Source: Steroidobacteraceae bacterium
Lineage (GTDB): Bacteria; Pseudomonadota; Gammaproteobacteria; Steroidobacterales; Steroidobacteraceae
Length of the DNA: 64,000 nucleotides
Direction of reading: 5' to 3'
Assembly (NCBI GenBank): GCA_041395505.1
Contig: JAWLAG010000001.1
Coordinates: forward strand, 930,001 to 994,000
The notes beneath the pieces were generated by a model, which saw only the letters and a list, made by a program, of their open reading frames with translations, had not been told where the DNA came from and made no database searches. Made by a program: the position numbers and the translations under genes. Positions 51,331 to 60,454 of this stretch are shown here, in pieces (within the stretch, counting starts at the first letter, position 1; each line of letters starts with the position of its first letter).

Positions 51331-52329
51331 ATGATCCCTGCCAGTTTTCCAGCTATCGTTGCGAGACAGCTCGATGGCCGTACCCGTGGCGAGCTCGTGA
51401 CCATCGGTCCGGGCGATCTGCCTTCGGAGCCGGTGCTGGTCAAGGTCGACTACTCAACACTCAACTACAAGGACGGTCTTGCCGTGTCCGGACGCGGCAA
51501 GATATGCCGCACGACACCGCTCATTTGCGGCATCGACCTCGCGGGCACCGTGGTGGAGTCCGCAGACAGGAGCTTTGCCGCCGGAGACCGTGTCCTCGTC
51601 AATGGTTTTGGTTTGTCCGAGAAATACCCGGGCGGCTACAGCGCCTACCAGAGATTGAAAAGCGAATGGCTGGTGCGAATACCGCAGGCCTTCACGGCCG
51701 AGCAGGCGATGGCGATCGGCACCGCAGGCTATACCGCCATGCTCTGCGTGCTTGCAATCCAGGATCTCGGGTTACGTCCCGGCGACGGTACGGTGCTCGT
51801 TACGGGTGCATCAGGTGGCGTTGGCTCGGTGGCGATCATGTTGCTCGCGCGGCTCGGTTATCACGTAACTGCGGCATCCGGTCGCGCTTCTGCCAATCGC
51901 GATTTCCTCACGGGCTTGGGTGCCAGCGACCTGATCGATCGGAGCGAGCTGGCACGCGCCGCGCGACCGCTCGAGTCCGAGCGCTGGAGTGGCGTCGTCG
52001 ACAGCGTCGGCAGCGACACGCTTGCGACCGCATTGGCGCAGACACGATACGAAGGCGTCGTCGCTGCCTGCGGCCTGGCGGGAGGCGCGGAGCTGCCGAC
52101 CAGTGTCATGCCATTCATCTTGCGCGGCGTAACGTTGCGCGGCATCGACTCGGTCATGGCCTCACTCTCGCGCAGACAGCGTGCCTGGCAGGCACTGGCC
52201 GATCTCGTGCCACTCGACAAGCTGGGCACGCTCTATGAGATTCGGCCTATGAGCCGATTGCCCGATCTGGCGCACCAGATACTCGATGGCAGGATCCGCG
52301 GACGCGTGGTGATAGACGTGAATCGATGA
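51331..52329 (+). CDS. Acrylyl-CoA reductase-like MDR oxidoreductase (AcuI/YhdH type)
   Basis: 332 residues, zinc-free medium-chain reductase. Signature stretches are VKVDYSTLNYKDGLAVSGRGKICRTTPLICGIDLAGTV, VNGFGLSEKYPGGYSAYQRLKSEWLVRIP and the NADPH loop VLVTGASGGVGSVAIMLLARLGY, with MPFILRGVTLRGIDSVMA. AcuI reduces acrylyl-CoA to propionyl-CoA with NADPH. Here it opens a CoA-centred operon and may reduce an enoyl-CoA made by neighbours. ATGA overlap with the next gene. Confidence 0.88.
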   Translation: MIPASFPAIVARQLDGRTRGELVTIGPGDLPSEPVLVKVDYSTLNYKDGLAVSGRGKICRTTPLICGIDLAGTVVESADRSFAAGDRVLVNGFGLSEKYPGGYSAYQRLKSEWLVRIPQAFTAEQAMAIGTAGYTAMLCVLAIQDLGLRPGDGTVLVTGASGGVGSVAIMLLARLGYHVTAASGRASANRDFLTGLGASDLIDRSELARAARPLESERWSGVVDSVGSDTLATALAQTRYEGVVAACGLAGGAELPTSVMPFILRGVTLRGIDSVMASLSRRQRAWQALADLVPLDKLGTLYEIRPMSRLPDLAHQILDGRIRGRVVIDVNR

Positions 52330-53891
52330 GCGCCGCCGACAAGAACGATATTGCGGTAACTTCACCGACCGATGGGGTACTCTGCGGCGATCGCTATCGC
52401 TCGCCTGCGCAGATCGAACGAAATGCGGCACGCGCCGCGAGCGCACTTCACGACAATGGCGTCTGGCAAGGTGACGTCGTTGCCTTGCTGTTGCGCAACG
52501 ATTTCGCGTACTTCGAGGCGACGGCGGCGGCGTCGCGTCTTGGAGCGGCGAGCGTCCCGCTCAACTGGCATCTGGCGGCCGAGGAGATCGCCTACATCCT
52601 CGATGACTGCGGCGCGAAGGTCCTGATCGCCCATACCGACCTGCTGACAGAAGAGGTGGTTGCGATTTGCTCGCGGGTGACGATTATCGCCGTGCAGACT
52701 CCGCCCGAAGTTTGCGCCGCCTATGCCATTGAACCCGCGCGCGCACGGCTCATCGGCGCGTTGCCGGAGTGGTCACAGTGGTTTGCGGGCTACGAACCTT
52801 GGACTCGGCCGGCTCGATCCATCGTCTCGCCCATGTTCTATACCTCCGGCACGACCGGACGACCCAAAGGTGTGCGTCGAGGTGCACCTCCGGTGCAGAT
52901 GATTCAGCGCATTCAACAGCGGACCGGGACGGCATTCGGACTGGATCAGCCGCCGGTTCGCAGCGTAATGACCGGCCCGCTCTATCATTCCGCCCCGAAC
53001 GCCTACGGCATGCGCGTGGTCGCAGACGGCGGCCTGCTCGTCCTGCAACCCCGCTTCGATCCCGAGGAGTTGTTGGCTCTTATCGAAAAGCACCGCGTCA
53101 CGCACCTGCATATGGTGCCCACCATGTTCGTGCGGTTGCTGGCCTTGCCCGAATCAACGCGCAGGCGCTATGACCTGACCAGTCTGCGTCATGTCGTGCA
53201 CGGCTCTGCTGCATGTCCGCAGGACGTGAAGCAGCGCATGATCGAGTGGTGGGGCCCGGTCATCAACGAGTACTACGCCATGACCGAGACCGGCATCATC
53301 ACGGTGAACGACTCCGCGGGTTGGCTGTCACACCGCGGATCCGTGGGCCGCGCCGCGCCGGGCGTCAACATCCTGATCGCTGACGATGAGCTCAATCCCT
53401 GCCCGCCCAACGTGGCCGGAGAGATCTGCATGCGCGCCGAGCATACGGCTTTCGTCACCTATCATCGCGCCGACAGCAAGACTGCCGCCATGCGCCTCGG
53501 CGACTTCGTGCGCACCGGCGATATCGGCCATCTGGATGAAGACGGCTATCTCTACATCAGCGATCGCAAGAGCGACATGGTCATATCGGGCGGCAGCAAT
53601 ATCTATCCTGCGGAAATCGAAACGCTGCTGATCACCATGCCCGGATTGCGCGACTGTGCTGTGTTCGGCGTGCCTGATGCTGAGTACGGGGAGCGACTGA
53701 TTGCCGTCGTCGACGCGCAGGAACAGGTCAGCGAACAGGCCGTGCGCGGCTTTCTCGATGGACGCATTGCCCGTTACAAGGTTCCGCGCGAAATCATCTT
53801 CGACCACGATCTGCCGCGTGAGGACAGCGGCAAGATCAAGAAGCGCCTATTGCGCAGCCGGTACCTCGAACGCATGTCCAATCGTGCCTGA
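52326..53891 (+). CDS. AMP-forming fatty/aryl-CoA synthetase
   Basis: 521 residues, overlapping the reductase by ATGA. Motifs: MFYTSGTTGRPKGVRRG (P-loop), NEYYAMTETGIITVN, GDFVRTGDIGHLDEDGYLYISDRKSDMVISGGSNIYPAEIE, and the C-terminal catalytic-Lys region REDSGKIKKRLLR. It activates a carboxylic acid as the CoA ester. It has the shape of long- or medium-chain ligases, and the substrate is not evident. A thiolase-like protein and DUF35 protein follow, so the set may handle beta-oxidation of one acid. Confidence 0.9.
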   Translation: MSAADKNDIAVTSPTDGVLCGDRYRSPAQIERNAARAASALHDNGVWQGDVVALLLRNDFAYFEATAAASRLGAASVPLNWHLAAEEIAYILDDCGAKVLIAHTDLLTEEVVAICSRVTIIAVQTPPEVCAAYAIEPARARLIGALPEWSQWFAGYEPWTRPARSIVSPMFYTSGTTGRPKGVRRGAPPVQMIQRIQQRTGTAFGLDQPPVRSVMTGPLYHSAPNAYGMRVVADGGLLVLQPRFDPEELLALIEKHRVTHLHMVPTMFVRLLALPESTRRRYDLTSLRHVVHGSAACPQDVKQRMIEWWGPVINEYYAMTETGIITVNDSAGWLSHRGSVGRAAPGVNILIADDELNPCPPNVAGEICMRAEHTAFVTYHRADSKTAAMRLGDFVRTGDIGHLDEDGYLYISDRKSDMVISGGSNIYPAEIETLLITMPGLRDCAVFGVPDAEYGERLIAVVDAQEQVSEQAVRGFLDGRIARYKVPREIIFDHDLPREDSGKIKKRLLRSRYLERMSNRA

Positions 53892-53902
53892 GCGATCCGG
53901 CC

Positions 53903-55105
53903 ATGGGATCTGCGACCAATGAGGTAGCGATCGTCGGCGCGGCGGCACACCGCATAGGCCGGCTCGCACCGACCGACCCGGAGCAGGGCGAGAGTTTCGA
54001 GTTTGACCTGTTGCTCGAGACCGTCGCAAGCGCGCTTGCGGGTAGTTCGATTCCATCGCAGGCCGTGGGCAGCGTGCTGCTGACATTGCCATCCGCGTCG
54101 ACACGGCAGCTCGGCATGGCGACCATGCTGGCAGCGCGCCTTGGACTTCGCTGCACGGGTCAGATCGCAACGGTCGTCGAAATGGGGCTGACCGGCGGGC
54201 TCGCGTTCGATCAGGCGTGTAACGATGTGGCGCTCGGGCGATCCCGGTTCGCGCTTGCCTGCGGTGTGAGTTTCGATTCCGCTACTCCGCCTGCGATTGC
54301 GATGAACCAGGGAATGCGAGTCGTTGGCGATGTCGATTACCAGTCGCCTTTTGGAATTACGCCAATCAGCTGGTATGCACTCGATGCGACGCGCTACATG
54401 CACGAGCATGGTGTACAGCGCGCTCAGTTGGCGCACATTGCGGTCAAGAACAGACGCCACGCGCTCTATAACCCGCTTGCGCAGTTTCGATTGCCGTTGA
54501 GTCTCGATGATGTGCTACGCCAGCGGCCGATCGTCGAACCGCTTGGATTATACGAAGTGCCTGCAATCGGCGACGGCGCAATATGCGTGATCGTGGCGGA
54601 TGTGGCTGCGGCGCGTGAGCTCGGTCAGCCATTCGTCACGGTGCGCGGACGCGGGTTCGCCCACGATGGATTTCACCCACTGGGCGACCGAGCGCACGAC
54701 ATGACCCGCTTTCCCGCGGCGGAACAGGCATGCGGCGCGGCGCTCGAGGATGCCGGCGTCGCGATAGCGGACATCGATGTCGCCGAGTTGTATGCGCCGT
54801 GCACCATCACGGAAGCGATTGTCACCGAGTCGGCCGGAATCTGCGCGCGTGGCCAGGGTGCGCTCGCGGCACTTGGCGGCGAGACGACACTCGGCGGAAG
54901 GCTGCCCGTGAATACATCGGGCGGTTGCCTCTCACGCGGCCATCCGCCCGCGGTATCGGGTTTGTACGGCATGCTGGAACTGCGCGAGCAACTGCTGGGC
55001 AGGGCCGGACTGCGGCAGGTCAACGGCGCGCGGCTCGCGATGGCGAGCAGCGAGGGCGGCAACTACAACAGCGCACTCGTGCACGTACTCGAGGGGCCGC
55101 AATGA
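53903..55105 (+). CDS. Thiolase-like protein without the usual nucleophile Cys
   Basis: 400 residues of the SCP2-type thiolase family. It has the fold landmarks: VASALAGSSIPSQAVGSVLLTLP, FGITPISWYALDATRYMHEHG and VNTSGGCLSRGHPPAVSGLYGMLELREQL, where GHP keeps the active-site His. At the position of the acyl-accepting Cys the text reads EMGLTGGLAF, with no Cys, and the C-terminal Cys is also absent (SSEGGNYNS). Some lipid-transfer-type proteins lack these residues and work as aldolase- or lyase-like partners of DUF35 proteins. The DUF35 gene overlaps its stop by ATGA. Confidence 0.82.
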   Translation: MGSATNEVAIVGAAAHRIGRLAPTDPEQGESFEFDLLLETVASALAGSSIPSQAVGSVLLTLPSASTRQLGMATMLAARLGLRCTGQIATVVEMGLTGGLAFDQACNDVALGRSRFALACGVSFDSATPPAIAMNQGMRVVGDVDYQSPFGITPISWYALDATRYMHEHGVQRAQLAHIAVKNRRHALYNPLAQFRLPLSLDDVLRQRPIVEPLGLYEVPAIGDGAICVIVADVAAARELGQPFVTVRGRGFAHDGFHPLGDRAHDMTRFPAAEQACGAALEDAGVAIADIDVAELYAPCTITEAIVTESAGICARGQGALAALGGETTLGGRLPVNTSGGCLSRGHPPAVSGLYGMLELREQLLGRAGLRQVNGARLAMASSEGGNYNSALVHVLEGPQ

Positions 55106-55536
55106 ATCTGCCGGTCACCGCAGTCCCCGGCTTGAGACCCTTTGCGCCGCGCATCGATCGCTTCTCCCGGCATTTCTGGCAGCAACTCGAACACGGCCTG
55201 TTGCTGGCGAGCCGCTGTACCGCCTGTGACTGGCTGACCTTCCCGCCCAAGCGCCGCTGCCCGCGCTGTCTCGCGGATCAGTTCAAGTGGCAGACGCTGC
55301 AAGGACAAGGGACTCTCTATACCTTCACGCGCGTGCATGCAGGTGCGGAAGCCTTCGCAGCCTGGCTGCCCTACTGGCTCGCAGTGATCGACACTGCCGA
55401 GGAAGTGCGCCTGGTGACGCGACTGCTGGTCGGGCCCGGCCGGGAGCCCGTACCTGGCATGGCGGTGCAACTTGCCGTGCAGAAATTCGAAGACGGACCG
55501 TTATTCGTCGCGCAGCTGGAAACGCAGACGAGGTAA
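55102..55536 (+). CDS. DUF35 zinc-ribbon/OB-fold protein
   Basis: 144 residues. The zinc ribbon has C39, C42, C53 and C56 (SRCTACDWLTFPPKRRCPRCLAD), followed by the OB-fold GQGTLYTFTRVHAG...LPYWLAVIDTAEEVRLVTRLL. Stand-alone DUF35 proteins bind to thiolase-like partners, as in BbsA-BbsB and in steroid side-chain aldolases. Its direct translational coupling to the thiolase-like gene supports a complex of the two. Confidence 0.9.
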   Translation: MNLPVTAVPGLRPFAPRIDRFSRHFWQQLEHGLLLASRCTACDWLTFPPKRRCPRCLADQFKWQTLQGQGTLYTFTRVHAGAEAFAAWLPYWLAVIDTAEEVRLVTRLLVGPGREPVPGMAVQLAVQKFEDGPLFVAQLETQTR

Positions 55537-55539
55537 GAC

Positions 55540-56637
55540 ATGCGCATTGCAGTACTGGGTGGGGGCCATGGTTGCTACGCAGCAGCTGCGGAACTGGCGG
55601 AGAAGGGTCACGAAATTCGCTGGTGGCGTCGCGATGCGGGCGACTTTGCCGCATTACGCGAGCGTGGCAGCTTGCAGCTGTGCGATTTTCGCGGCGAGCG
55701 GGACGTGCGCATTGGGTCACTGACCAGCGATCTTGCTGAAGCCGTGGCGGAGGCGGGTCTCATTGTCATCCCCCTGCCCGCGACCACACATGATTCGCTC
55801 GCGCAAGGCCTGGCGCCCTTGTTGCGTGACGGCCAGGTCGTGTTCCTGCCGCCGGGTACGTTCGGCAGCTACATCTTTCTCAAAGCCATGCGCGCGGTCG
55901 GCAATACGGCCGATGTCAGTTTTGCGGAGACTGGAACACTTCCTTACCTGGCGCGCAAACATTCGCCAACGCGCGTTGTCGTCAGTGCCTACGCAACGCG
56001 CTTGCCGACGGGCGTCCTGCCGGCTCGCAACGTCGACTTGGCCATGCAGGTCTTGCGCGAAGCCTATCCGTCGGTGCAGCCGATTGAGGACGCCTTGTCC
56101 GGTGCGCTGATGAATGCCGGCCCTGTCATTCATCCGCCGCTGATCATCATGAATGCCGGTCCGCTCGAGCACTTCGAGCGCTGGGATATTCATAACGAAG
56201 GAACGCAGACCGCAATCCGCAGGGTCACCGATGCACTCGATAACGAGCGCATTGCCGTGCGTGAGTCGCTCGGCTACGGCGCGCCGCACTTTCCCTTGCG
56301 CGACCATTACGCCAAATCCGGCGATGAATGGATGTACGGTCGCGCTGCCCACGAACGCCTGACTGACAGCGGCGACTGGCGCGAGAAGATCGTGCTCACG
56401 GAACATCGATACATGCTCGAAGACCTGCGCCTCGGCTTGTCCTTCCTGGTCTCGCTCGGTCAGTGGTGCGGCGTGCCGACTCCGCTCGCAGCGGGATTCC
56501 TCGCAATTGGATCGGCAATTACCGGACGGGACTTTCTGCGCGAAGGCCGCAGCCTTGACACCCTCGGCCTCGCGCAGTCATCGCGCGCCGAGATGCAAAA
56601 ACTATTGCAGCAGGGGATTGTGCCGATCGGGAAATAG
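55540..56637 (+). CDS. Opine/octopine-dehydrogenase-like NAD(P) oxidoreductase
   Basis: 365 residues. The N-terminal Rossmann motif is RIAVLGGGHGCYAAAAELAEKGHE, and the C-terminal domain is Octopine_DH-like: NAGPVIHPPLIIMNAGPLEHFERWDIHNEG and HRYMLEDLRLGLSFLVSLGQWCGVPTPLAAGFLAIGSAITGRDF. Family members reduce an imine between an amino acid and a 2-oxo acid, or are relatives with unknown roles. It follows the DUF35 gene by 3 nt and is likely part of that operon. The last 36 nt overlap the convergent glutamate-synthase-like gene. Confidence 0.85.
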   Translation: MRIAVLGGGHGCYAAAAELAEKGHEIRWWRRDAGDFAALRERGSLQLCDFRGERDVRIGSLTSDLAEAVAEAGLIVIPLPATTHDSLAQGLAPLLRDGQVVFLPPGTFGSYIFLKAMRAVGNTADVSFAETGTLPYLARKHSPTRVVVSAYATRLPTGVLPARNVDLAMQVLREAYPSVQPIEDALSGALMNAGPVIHPPLIIMNAGPLEHFERWDIHNEGTQTAIRRVTDALDNERIAVRESLGYGAPHFPLRDHYAKSGDEWMYGRAAHERLTDSGDWREKIVLTEHRYMLEDLRLGLSFLVSLGQWCGVPTPLAAGFLAIGSAITGRDFLREGRSLDTLGLAQSSRAEMQKLLQQGIVPIGK

Positions 56638-58101
56638 CTGATCCAGCGTCACACTCTTGCCATTGGCGGTGACGACGCGGCAATGATTGCGTCTTAGCAG
56701 GCGTGGTTCGGCCACGCCGCAGGAGTGTGCGATGACTGCCACTTCGTGGTTCATGTTGCGCGCGTAGTGCGCGACACGCTCTGCCTTGTCGGTCACGACG
56801 AGACCGCGTTGCAGATTCGGATTATGGGTCGTGACCCCGGTGGGGCAGGTATTTCGGTTGCACTGCATGGCCTGGATGCAGCCGAGCGCAAACATGAAAC
56901 CGCGCGCGCAGTTGACGAAATCGGCTCCCATGCACAGGGCCCATGCAACTTCAGTCGGCGTGATCAACTTGCCCGATGCGATGACTTTGATGCGCTCGCG
57001 CAGACCGTGTTCCATCAGCGTATCGACGACCAGCGGCAGACTCTCGCCGATCGGCAGGCCGACATTGTCGATGAGACTCATCGGCGCCGCACCGCTGCCG
57101 CCATCAGCCGAGTCCACGGTAATGAAATCGGGCGCTGCATCGCTGCCGCGGCGGCGGATAGCGGCGCAGAGGCTGCGAAATTCGCCGGGGTCGCTCACCA
57201 CTGCCTTGAAACCCACCGGCTTGCCACTCGCTTCGCGCAGGCGACCCAGAAGATCGAGCAATTGATCGTCATTGGCCACTTCAGGATGCCGGTTCGGGCT
57301 GATGGAATCCTTGCCGACCGGTATGTGGCGGATACCGGCTATTTCCTCGGTAACCTTGATGCCGGGAAGTATGCCGCCTTTGCCGGGTTTGGCGCCTTGC
57401 GCAAGTTTGAGCTCGATCATGCGCACCTGCGCGATATTCGCAAGCTCTGCGAACTTGTCGAAACTCAAGCGGCCGTCGGAATCGCGCACACCGTATTTTG
57501 CGGTTCCGATCTGGAAAACGATGTCGCAGCCGCCCTCGAGATGCCAGGGCGACAAGCCGCCTTCGCCGGTGTTGAGCCAGACACCGGCGGCTGCCGCACC
57601 GCGCGACAGCGCCCGAACGGCAGGCTTCGATATCGCACCGTAACTCATCGCCGAGATATTGAAAATCGAGCGCGCCAGATACGGCGTGCGACAGTTTGGC
57701 CCTATGACCACCGGCGGTGACATTGCCGCGTCACGGTCAAGTGTGGGATAGCTGCAGTTGACGAACATGGGCGTGCCGACTGGACGCAGGTCGCGGGTCG
57801 AACCAAAAGGCACCGTGCTGTCGAGATTCTTCGCGGCGCGATACACCCAGGCGCGTTCGGCGCGATTGAACGGCAACTCCTCGCGGTCGCCGGCAAACAG
57901 ATAGGGCCGGAGGAATTCGCCCAGGTGCTCGAACACCCAACGAAATCGTCCGATGACCGGAAAATTCCGGCGAACGGCATGGCGCGTCTGTGTCTTGTCG
58001 ACGACATACAGGACGCCGACCCAGAGTGCCAGAAGTCCGATCGCGAGCACGAACAGCGCGGCGAGGAAATTGAGCACGCTTGATAGCAGCGAGAAACTCA
58101 T
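56602..58101 (-). CDS. Membrane-anchored FMN glutamate-synthase-like protein
   Basis: 499 residues. One or two N-terminal membrane helices (FLAALFVLAIGLLALWVGVLYVV) precede a GltB-type FMN barrel: FNISAMSYGAISKPAVRALSRGA, NTGEGGLSPWHLEGGCDIVFQIGTAKYGVRD, LKLAQGAKPGKGGILPG, TVDSADGGSGAAPMSLIDNVG and the [3Fe-4S] motif CIQAMQCNRNTCPTGV. It has no glutaminase domain, so it is not a full glutamate synthase; the true substrate of this class is unknown. It is the last gene of an envelope-lipid operon (4-nt overlap with the START-like gene). Confidence 0.88.
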   Translation of the reverse strand: MSFSLLSSVLNFLAALFVLAIGLLALWVGVLYVVDKTQTRHAVRRNFPVIGRFRWVFEHLGEFLRPYLFAGDREELPFNRAERAWVYRAAKNLDSTVPFGSTRDLRPVGTPMFVNCSYPTLDRDAAMSPPVVIGPNCRTPYLARSIFNISAMSYGAISKPAVRALSRGAAAAGVWLNTGEGGLSPWHLEGGCDIVFQIGTAKYGVRDSDGRLSFDKFAELANIAQVRMIELKLAQGAKPGKGGILPGIKVTEEIAGIRHIPVGKDSISPNRHPEVANDDQLLDLLGRLREASGKPVGFKAVVSDPGEFRSLCAAIRRRGSDAAPDFITVDSADGGSGAAPMSLIDNVGLPIGESLPLVVDTLMEHGLRERIKVIASGKLITPTEVAWALCMGADFVNCARGFMFALGCIQAMQCNRNTCPTGVTTHNPNLQRGLVVTDKAERVAHYARNMNHEVAVIAHSCGVAEPRLLRRNHCRVVTANGKSVTLDQLFPDRHNPLLQ

Positions 58102-58718
58102 TGACCGGGACCTTCCGCCGGCCTGGCGACGCTCCCGGCCCGTTTACGCAGGGCCCGAAGGGTATCGGGCAGGTCGCGGCGCAGCGAACGCTCGATGAGC
58201 GAGTGGGGCAGCCAGAAGCCCGTATCGAGCTCAACCTGGTAGCGGACCAGGGTCCGCGCGGGGCGATGCTCATCCGTCCGCAATAGCCAGGTCCCCTGCA
58301 TGTTGCGCAGATCACCGCCGATGCGGCGAAAATCGATGCGCTGGTTCAACACGTAATCGGCGCGAAAAGTGTAACGCACCCGCGGCAGAAACCAGGCATA
58401 ACGGACTTCATGCTGGATGATGTCGAACCCCTTCTCAGGCACGTGCTCGATCACGGTGCAGCGTGTAAGGCGCGGCACGAATTCGGGCGCCGCTGCGCAG
58501 TCGGTCATGATGCGCCAGATCTGTGCCGGGCTGGCGTCGATCATGATCGCCGCGCGTGCCCGGCCGCTGCGACCCTTGGCAGACTCGCCTTCGAATACCA
58601 CGTCGCCGGCCGCAAGCGCCGCGCTCTGTGCCGCCGTCGGCTGCCAGTCGCCCGCCGAATATGCCGTACGGGTCGCTGCCAGGAGCGCACATAGGATACC
58701 GGTTCGCAGTCTGCTCAA
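58098..58718 (-). CDS. Exported START/SRPBCC-like protein
   Basis: 206 residues from TTG 58718, which overlaps the upstream TGA as TTGA; ATG 58751 is an alternative. The leader LSRLRTGILCALLAATRTAYSA is signal-like. The rest fits a polyketide-cyclase/START helix-grip fold: ARAAIMIDASPAQIWRIMTDCAAAPEFVPRLTRCTVIEH, YAWFLPRVRYTFRADY, and a long C-terminal helix LPHSLIERSLRRDLPDTLRALRKRA. Such proteins bind hydrophobic ligands, so a periplasmic lipid role is reasonable in this operon. Confidence 0.8.
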   Translation of the reverse strand: MSRLRTGILCALLAATRTAYSAGDWQPTAAQSAALAAGDVVFEGESAKGRSGRARAAIMIDASPAQIWRIMTDCAAAPEFVPRLTRCTVIEHVPEKGFDIIQHEVRYAWFLPRVRYTFRADYVLNQRIDFRRIGGDLRNMQGTWLLRTDEHRPARTLVRYQVELDTGFWLPHSLIERSLRRDLPDTLRALRKRAGSVARPAEGPGQ

Positions 58719-59542
58719 GGCGCGTCTTTCTGCATATCGTTGAGCTGCCAATCGTAATCCAGGTAGCGCACGCGTATCTCGCCTGCGAGCAGTAATCGCC
58801 TGAGTCCCGGGCTGATGCCAAGGTCGTCGATCATCCGCAACAACGATGACTCCCGCGCGTCAAGATCGCCGACAGACGCTGCATCGGGTCGCAGGAAATC
58901 CTCACCGAACCACTTGAAGATCTTCGACAACCACACTGCGTTGCCCGCTTCATCGACTCGCATGCCGCGCTCCGGGTCGGACAGGAAACGGCGCGTCTGC
59001 GCCTCCAGGCTCGTATCGAGATCCATTTCCCGATACGCCGTACTGCGAAGCGGCGGGCATGATCGAGCTGCGCACACGAGCGCAAAATGCACGCGTGGAT
59101 CGGCGAGCTCACGGCGCAGAATCCGGTGTTCAATGTCGTCCAGGGACAACGTCTGACCGGCAACGACCCAGTCGCGCCTCGTGAAAACCCGGCTGATTTG
59201 CCAGATGCTGTTGCGTGGAAAGGCGAGGCCCACGAAGGTGCGTCCGTGTATCGGATACTGGTCCCTGACACTTCGCAGCACGATGGCGTTGTAGGCATTG
59301 ATCCAGAAGGCGACCTTCGCAGCGTGACTGCAGCCCGACAGGGACAGTGCCGGAAAGTCCGCAATGGCCTGCAGATAGTCATCGAGCGAGTGCGGTTCCG
59401 CACGCAGCCGACGATAGTCCACGCGGCCGCCCCGGACCGACAGGCGCAGCGCAGTGTCGAGCTCGGCGAGCCCGGGCTCGCAGGTCGCCGGCCACGCCGG
59501 TACGACCAGGGCCCACAGGCAAATTGCGCTCATCGCTCTCAT
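58715..59542 (-). CDS. Exported DUF547 domain protein
   Basis: 275 residues from ATG 59542 (ATGA overlap with the acyltransferase). A signal peptide MRAMSAICLWALVVPAWPA precedes DUF547: AKVAFWINAYNAIVLRSVRDQYPIHG, IEHRILRRELADPRVHFALVCAARSCPPLRSTAYRE and SKIFKWFGEDF. The conserved NAYNA, CxxxSCPPL and His residues suggest an enzyme related to transglutaminase/papain-like folds, but no activity is known. Co-transcription with acyltransferases points to the envelope. Confidence 0.87.
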   Translation of the reverse strand: MRAMSAICLWALVVPAWPATCEPGLAELDTALRLSVRGGRVDYRRLRAEPHSLDDYLQAIADFPALSLSGCSHAAKVAFWINAYNAIVLRSVRDQYPIHGRTFVGLAFPRNSIWQISRVFTRRDWVVAGQTLSLDDIEHRILRRELADPRVHFALVCAARSCPPLRSTAYREMDLDTSLEAQTRRFLSDPERGMRVDEAGNAVWLSKIFKWFGEDFLRPDAASVGDLDARESSLLRMIDDLGISPGLRRLLLAGEIRVRYLDYDWQLNDMQKDAP

Positions 59543-60423
59543 GTTCGCGCCTGTTGCCGCCGGCGCAGGTGAATGTCCTGCCAAAGAGCGCGAAATTGCG
59601 GGTCGATATCGAAAGCGAAACCATCCCAATAGCCATCGCGTTGTGGCACATAGCGGCGCGGTGGCGCATCGCCGCTCGCGAGCGCTAGCGCCTTCATCCG
59701 CTGCTGCAGGTTGCGGCACGCATCTTCAGCGGCGTCGCGGCGGCCTCCTGGGATCCAGACTGAGTCAAGTACATGCATTGCGACCCTCTGGTCATATCGG
59801 ATCGTCGAGCCGAACGGGTGTTCCCAGATGCGATGCGTGCCCGTCAACACGACCGGCAGCAGCGGCAGCGAGAATCGTTGCGCCAGGCGGAATGCGCCGC
59901 AACGAAATGCCGATTCAATCCCGAGCAGCGTGCCCTGTGGGAACATCGCCACGCTGTGGCCCGACGCCACTGCCTTCGGCACTTCCTGCTGCAGCCGACG
60001 CCAGCCGGCCAGCGGCGACTCCGGATCGCATTCGATATGTCCCATGCGTGCAAGTACCGGTCCAACAAGCGGCCAGCGGAAGATCTCGCTGCGCGCTACG
60101 AACCGAAGCGGCACTGGCAAGGACATGAGACAGGGCACGTCGGCAATGCCTTCATGCAGCGCAATCACGATGTGAGGTTGGCTCCGTAACCGCTCGCTGG
60201 TCGACGCCGATGGCGGTCTGATTCGCAAGCGCACGCGAAATTCCGCGAGCACACGCCGTGCGGCCAGTCGCTGCAAGCGGGCGCAATCAGCATGATTCGC
60301 AGCATCCGGCGTGGCGGCGAGTTCGCGCAGCCAGCGTCGCAATCTGGGCCCGGTGCGAAACGCGAGTCGCAGACGCGCCGTCAGGCCCGAGGCCTTCATG
60401 ACGAGGCGGGTTTTTGGCTCCAT
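59539..60423 (-). CDS. PlsC-type glycerolipid acyltransferase
   Basis: 294 residues. It has the acyltransferase HX4D box as H90-EGIA-D95, followed by LRFVARSEIFRWPLVGPVLARMGHIECD, and FPQGTLLGIESAFRCGAFRLAQRFSLPLLPVVLTGTHRIWEH in place of the usual FPEGTRS and VPVVPV boxes. No clear membrane helix is present, so it is a membrane-surface enzyme. It transfers an acyl chain to a lysophospholipid or similar lipid. It lies 31 nt after the LpxL-like gene and overlaps DUF547. Confidence 0.85.
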   Translation of the reverse strand: MEPKTRLVMKASGLTARLRLAFRTGPRLRRWLRELAATPDAANHADCARLQRLAARRVLAEFRVRLRIRPPSASTSERLRSQPHIVIALHEGIADVPCLMSLPVPLRFVARSEIFRWPLVGPVLARMGHIECDPESPLAGWRRLQQEVPKAVASGHSVAMFPQGTLLGIESAFRCGAFRLAQRFSLPLLPVVLTGTHRIWEHPFGSTIRYDQRVAMHVLDSVWIPGGRRDAAEDACRNLQQRMKALALASGDAPPRRYVPQRDGYWDGFAFDIDPQFRALWQDIHLRRRQQART

Positions 60424-60454
60424 CTATTGCGGGACCGGCTGACGGGCCGGCGAA

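Noticed and set aside
56602..58101. Glutamate synthase large subunit
   Set aside because: It is about a third of GltB length, lacks the N-terminal glutaminase and has membrane helices instead.
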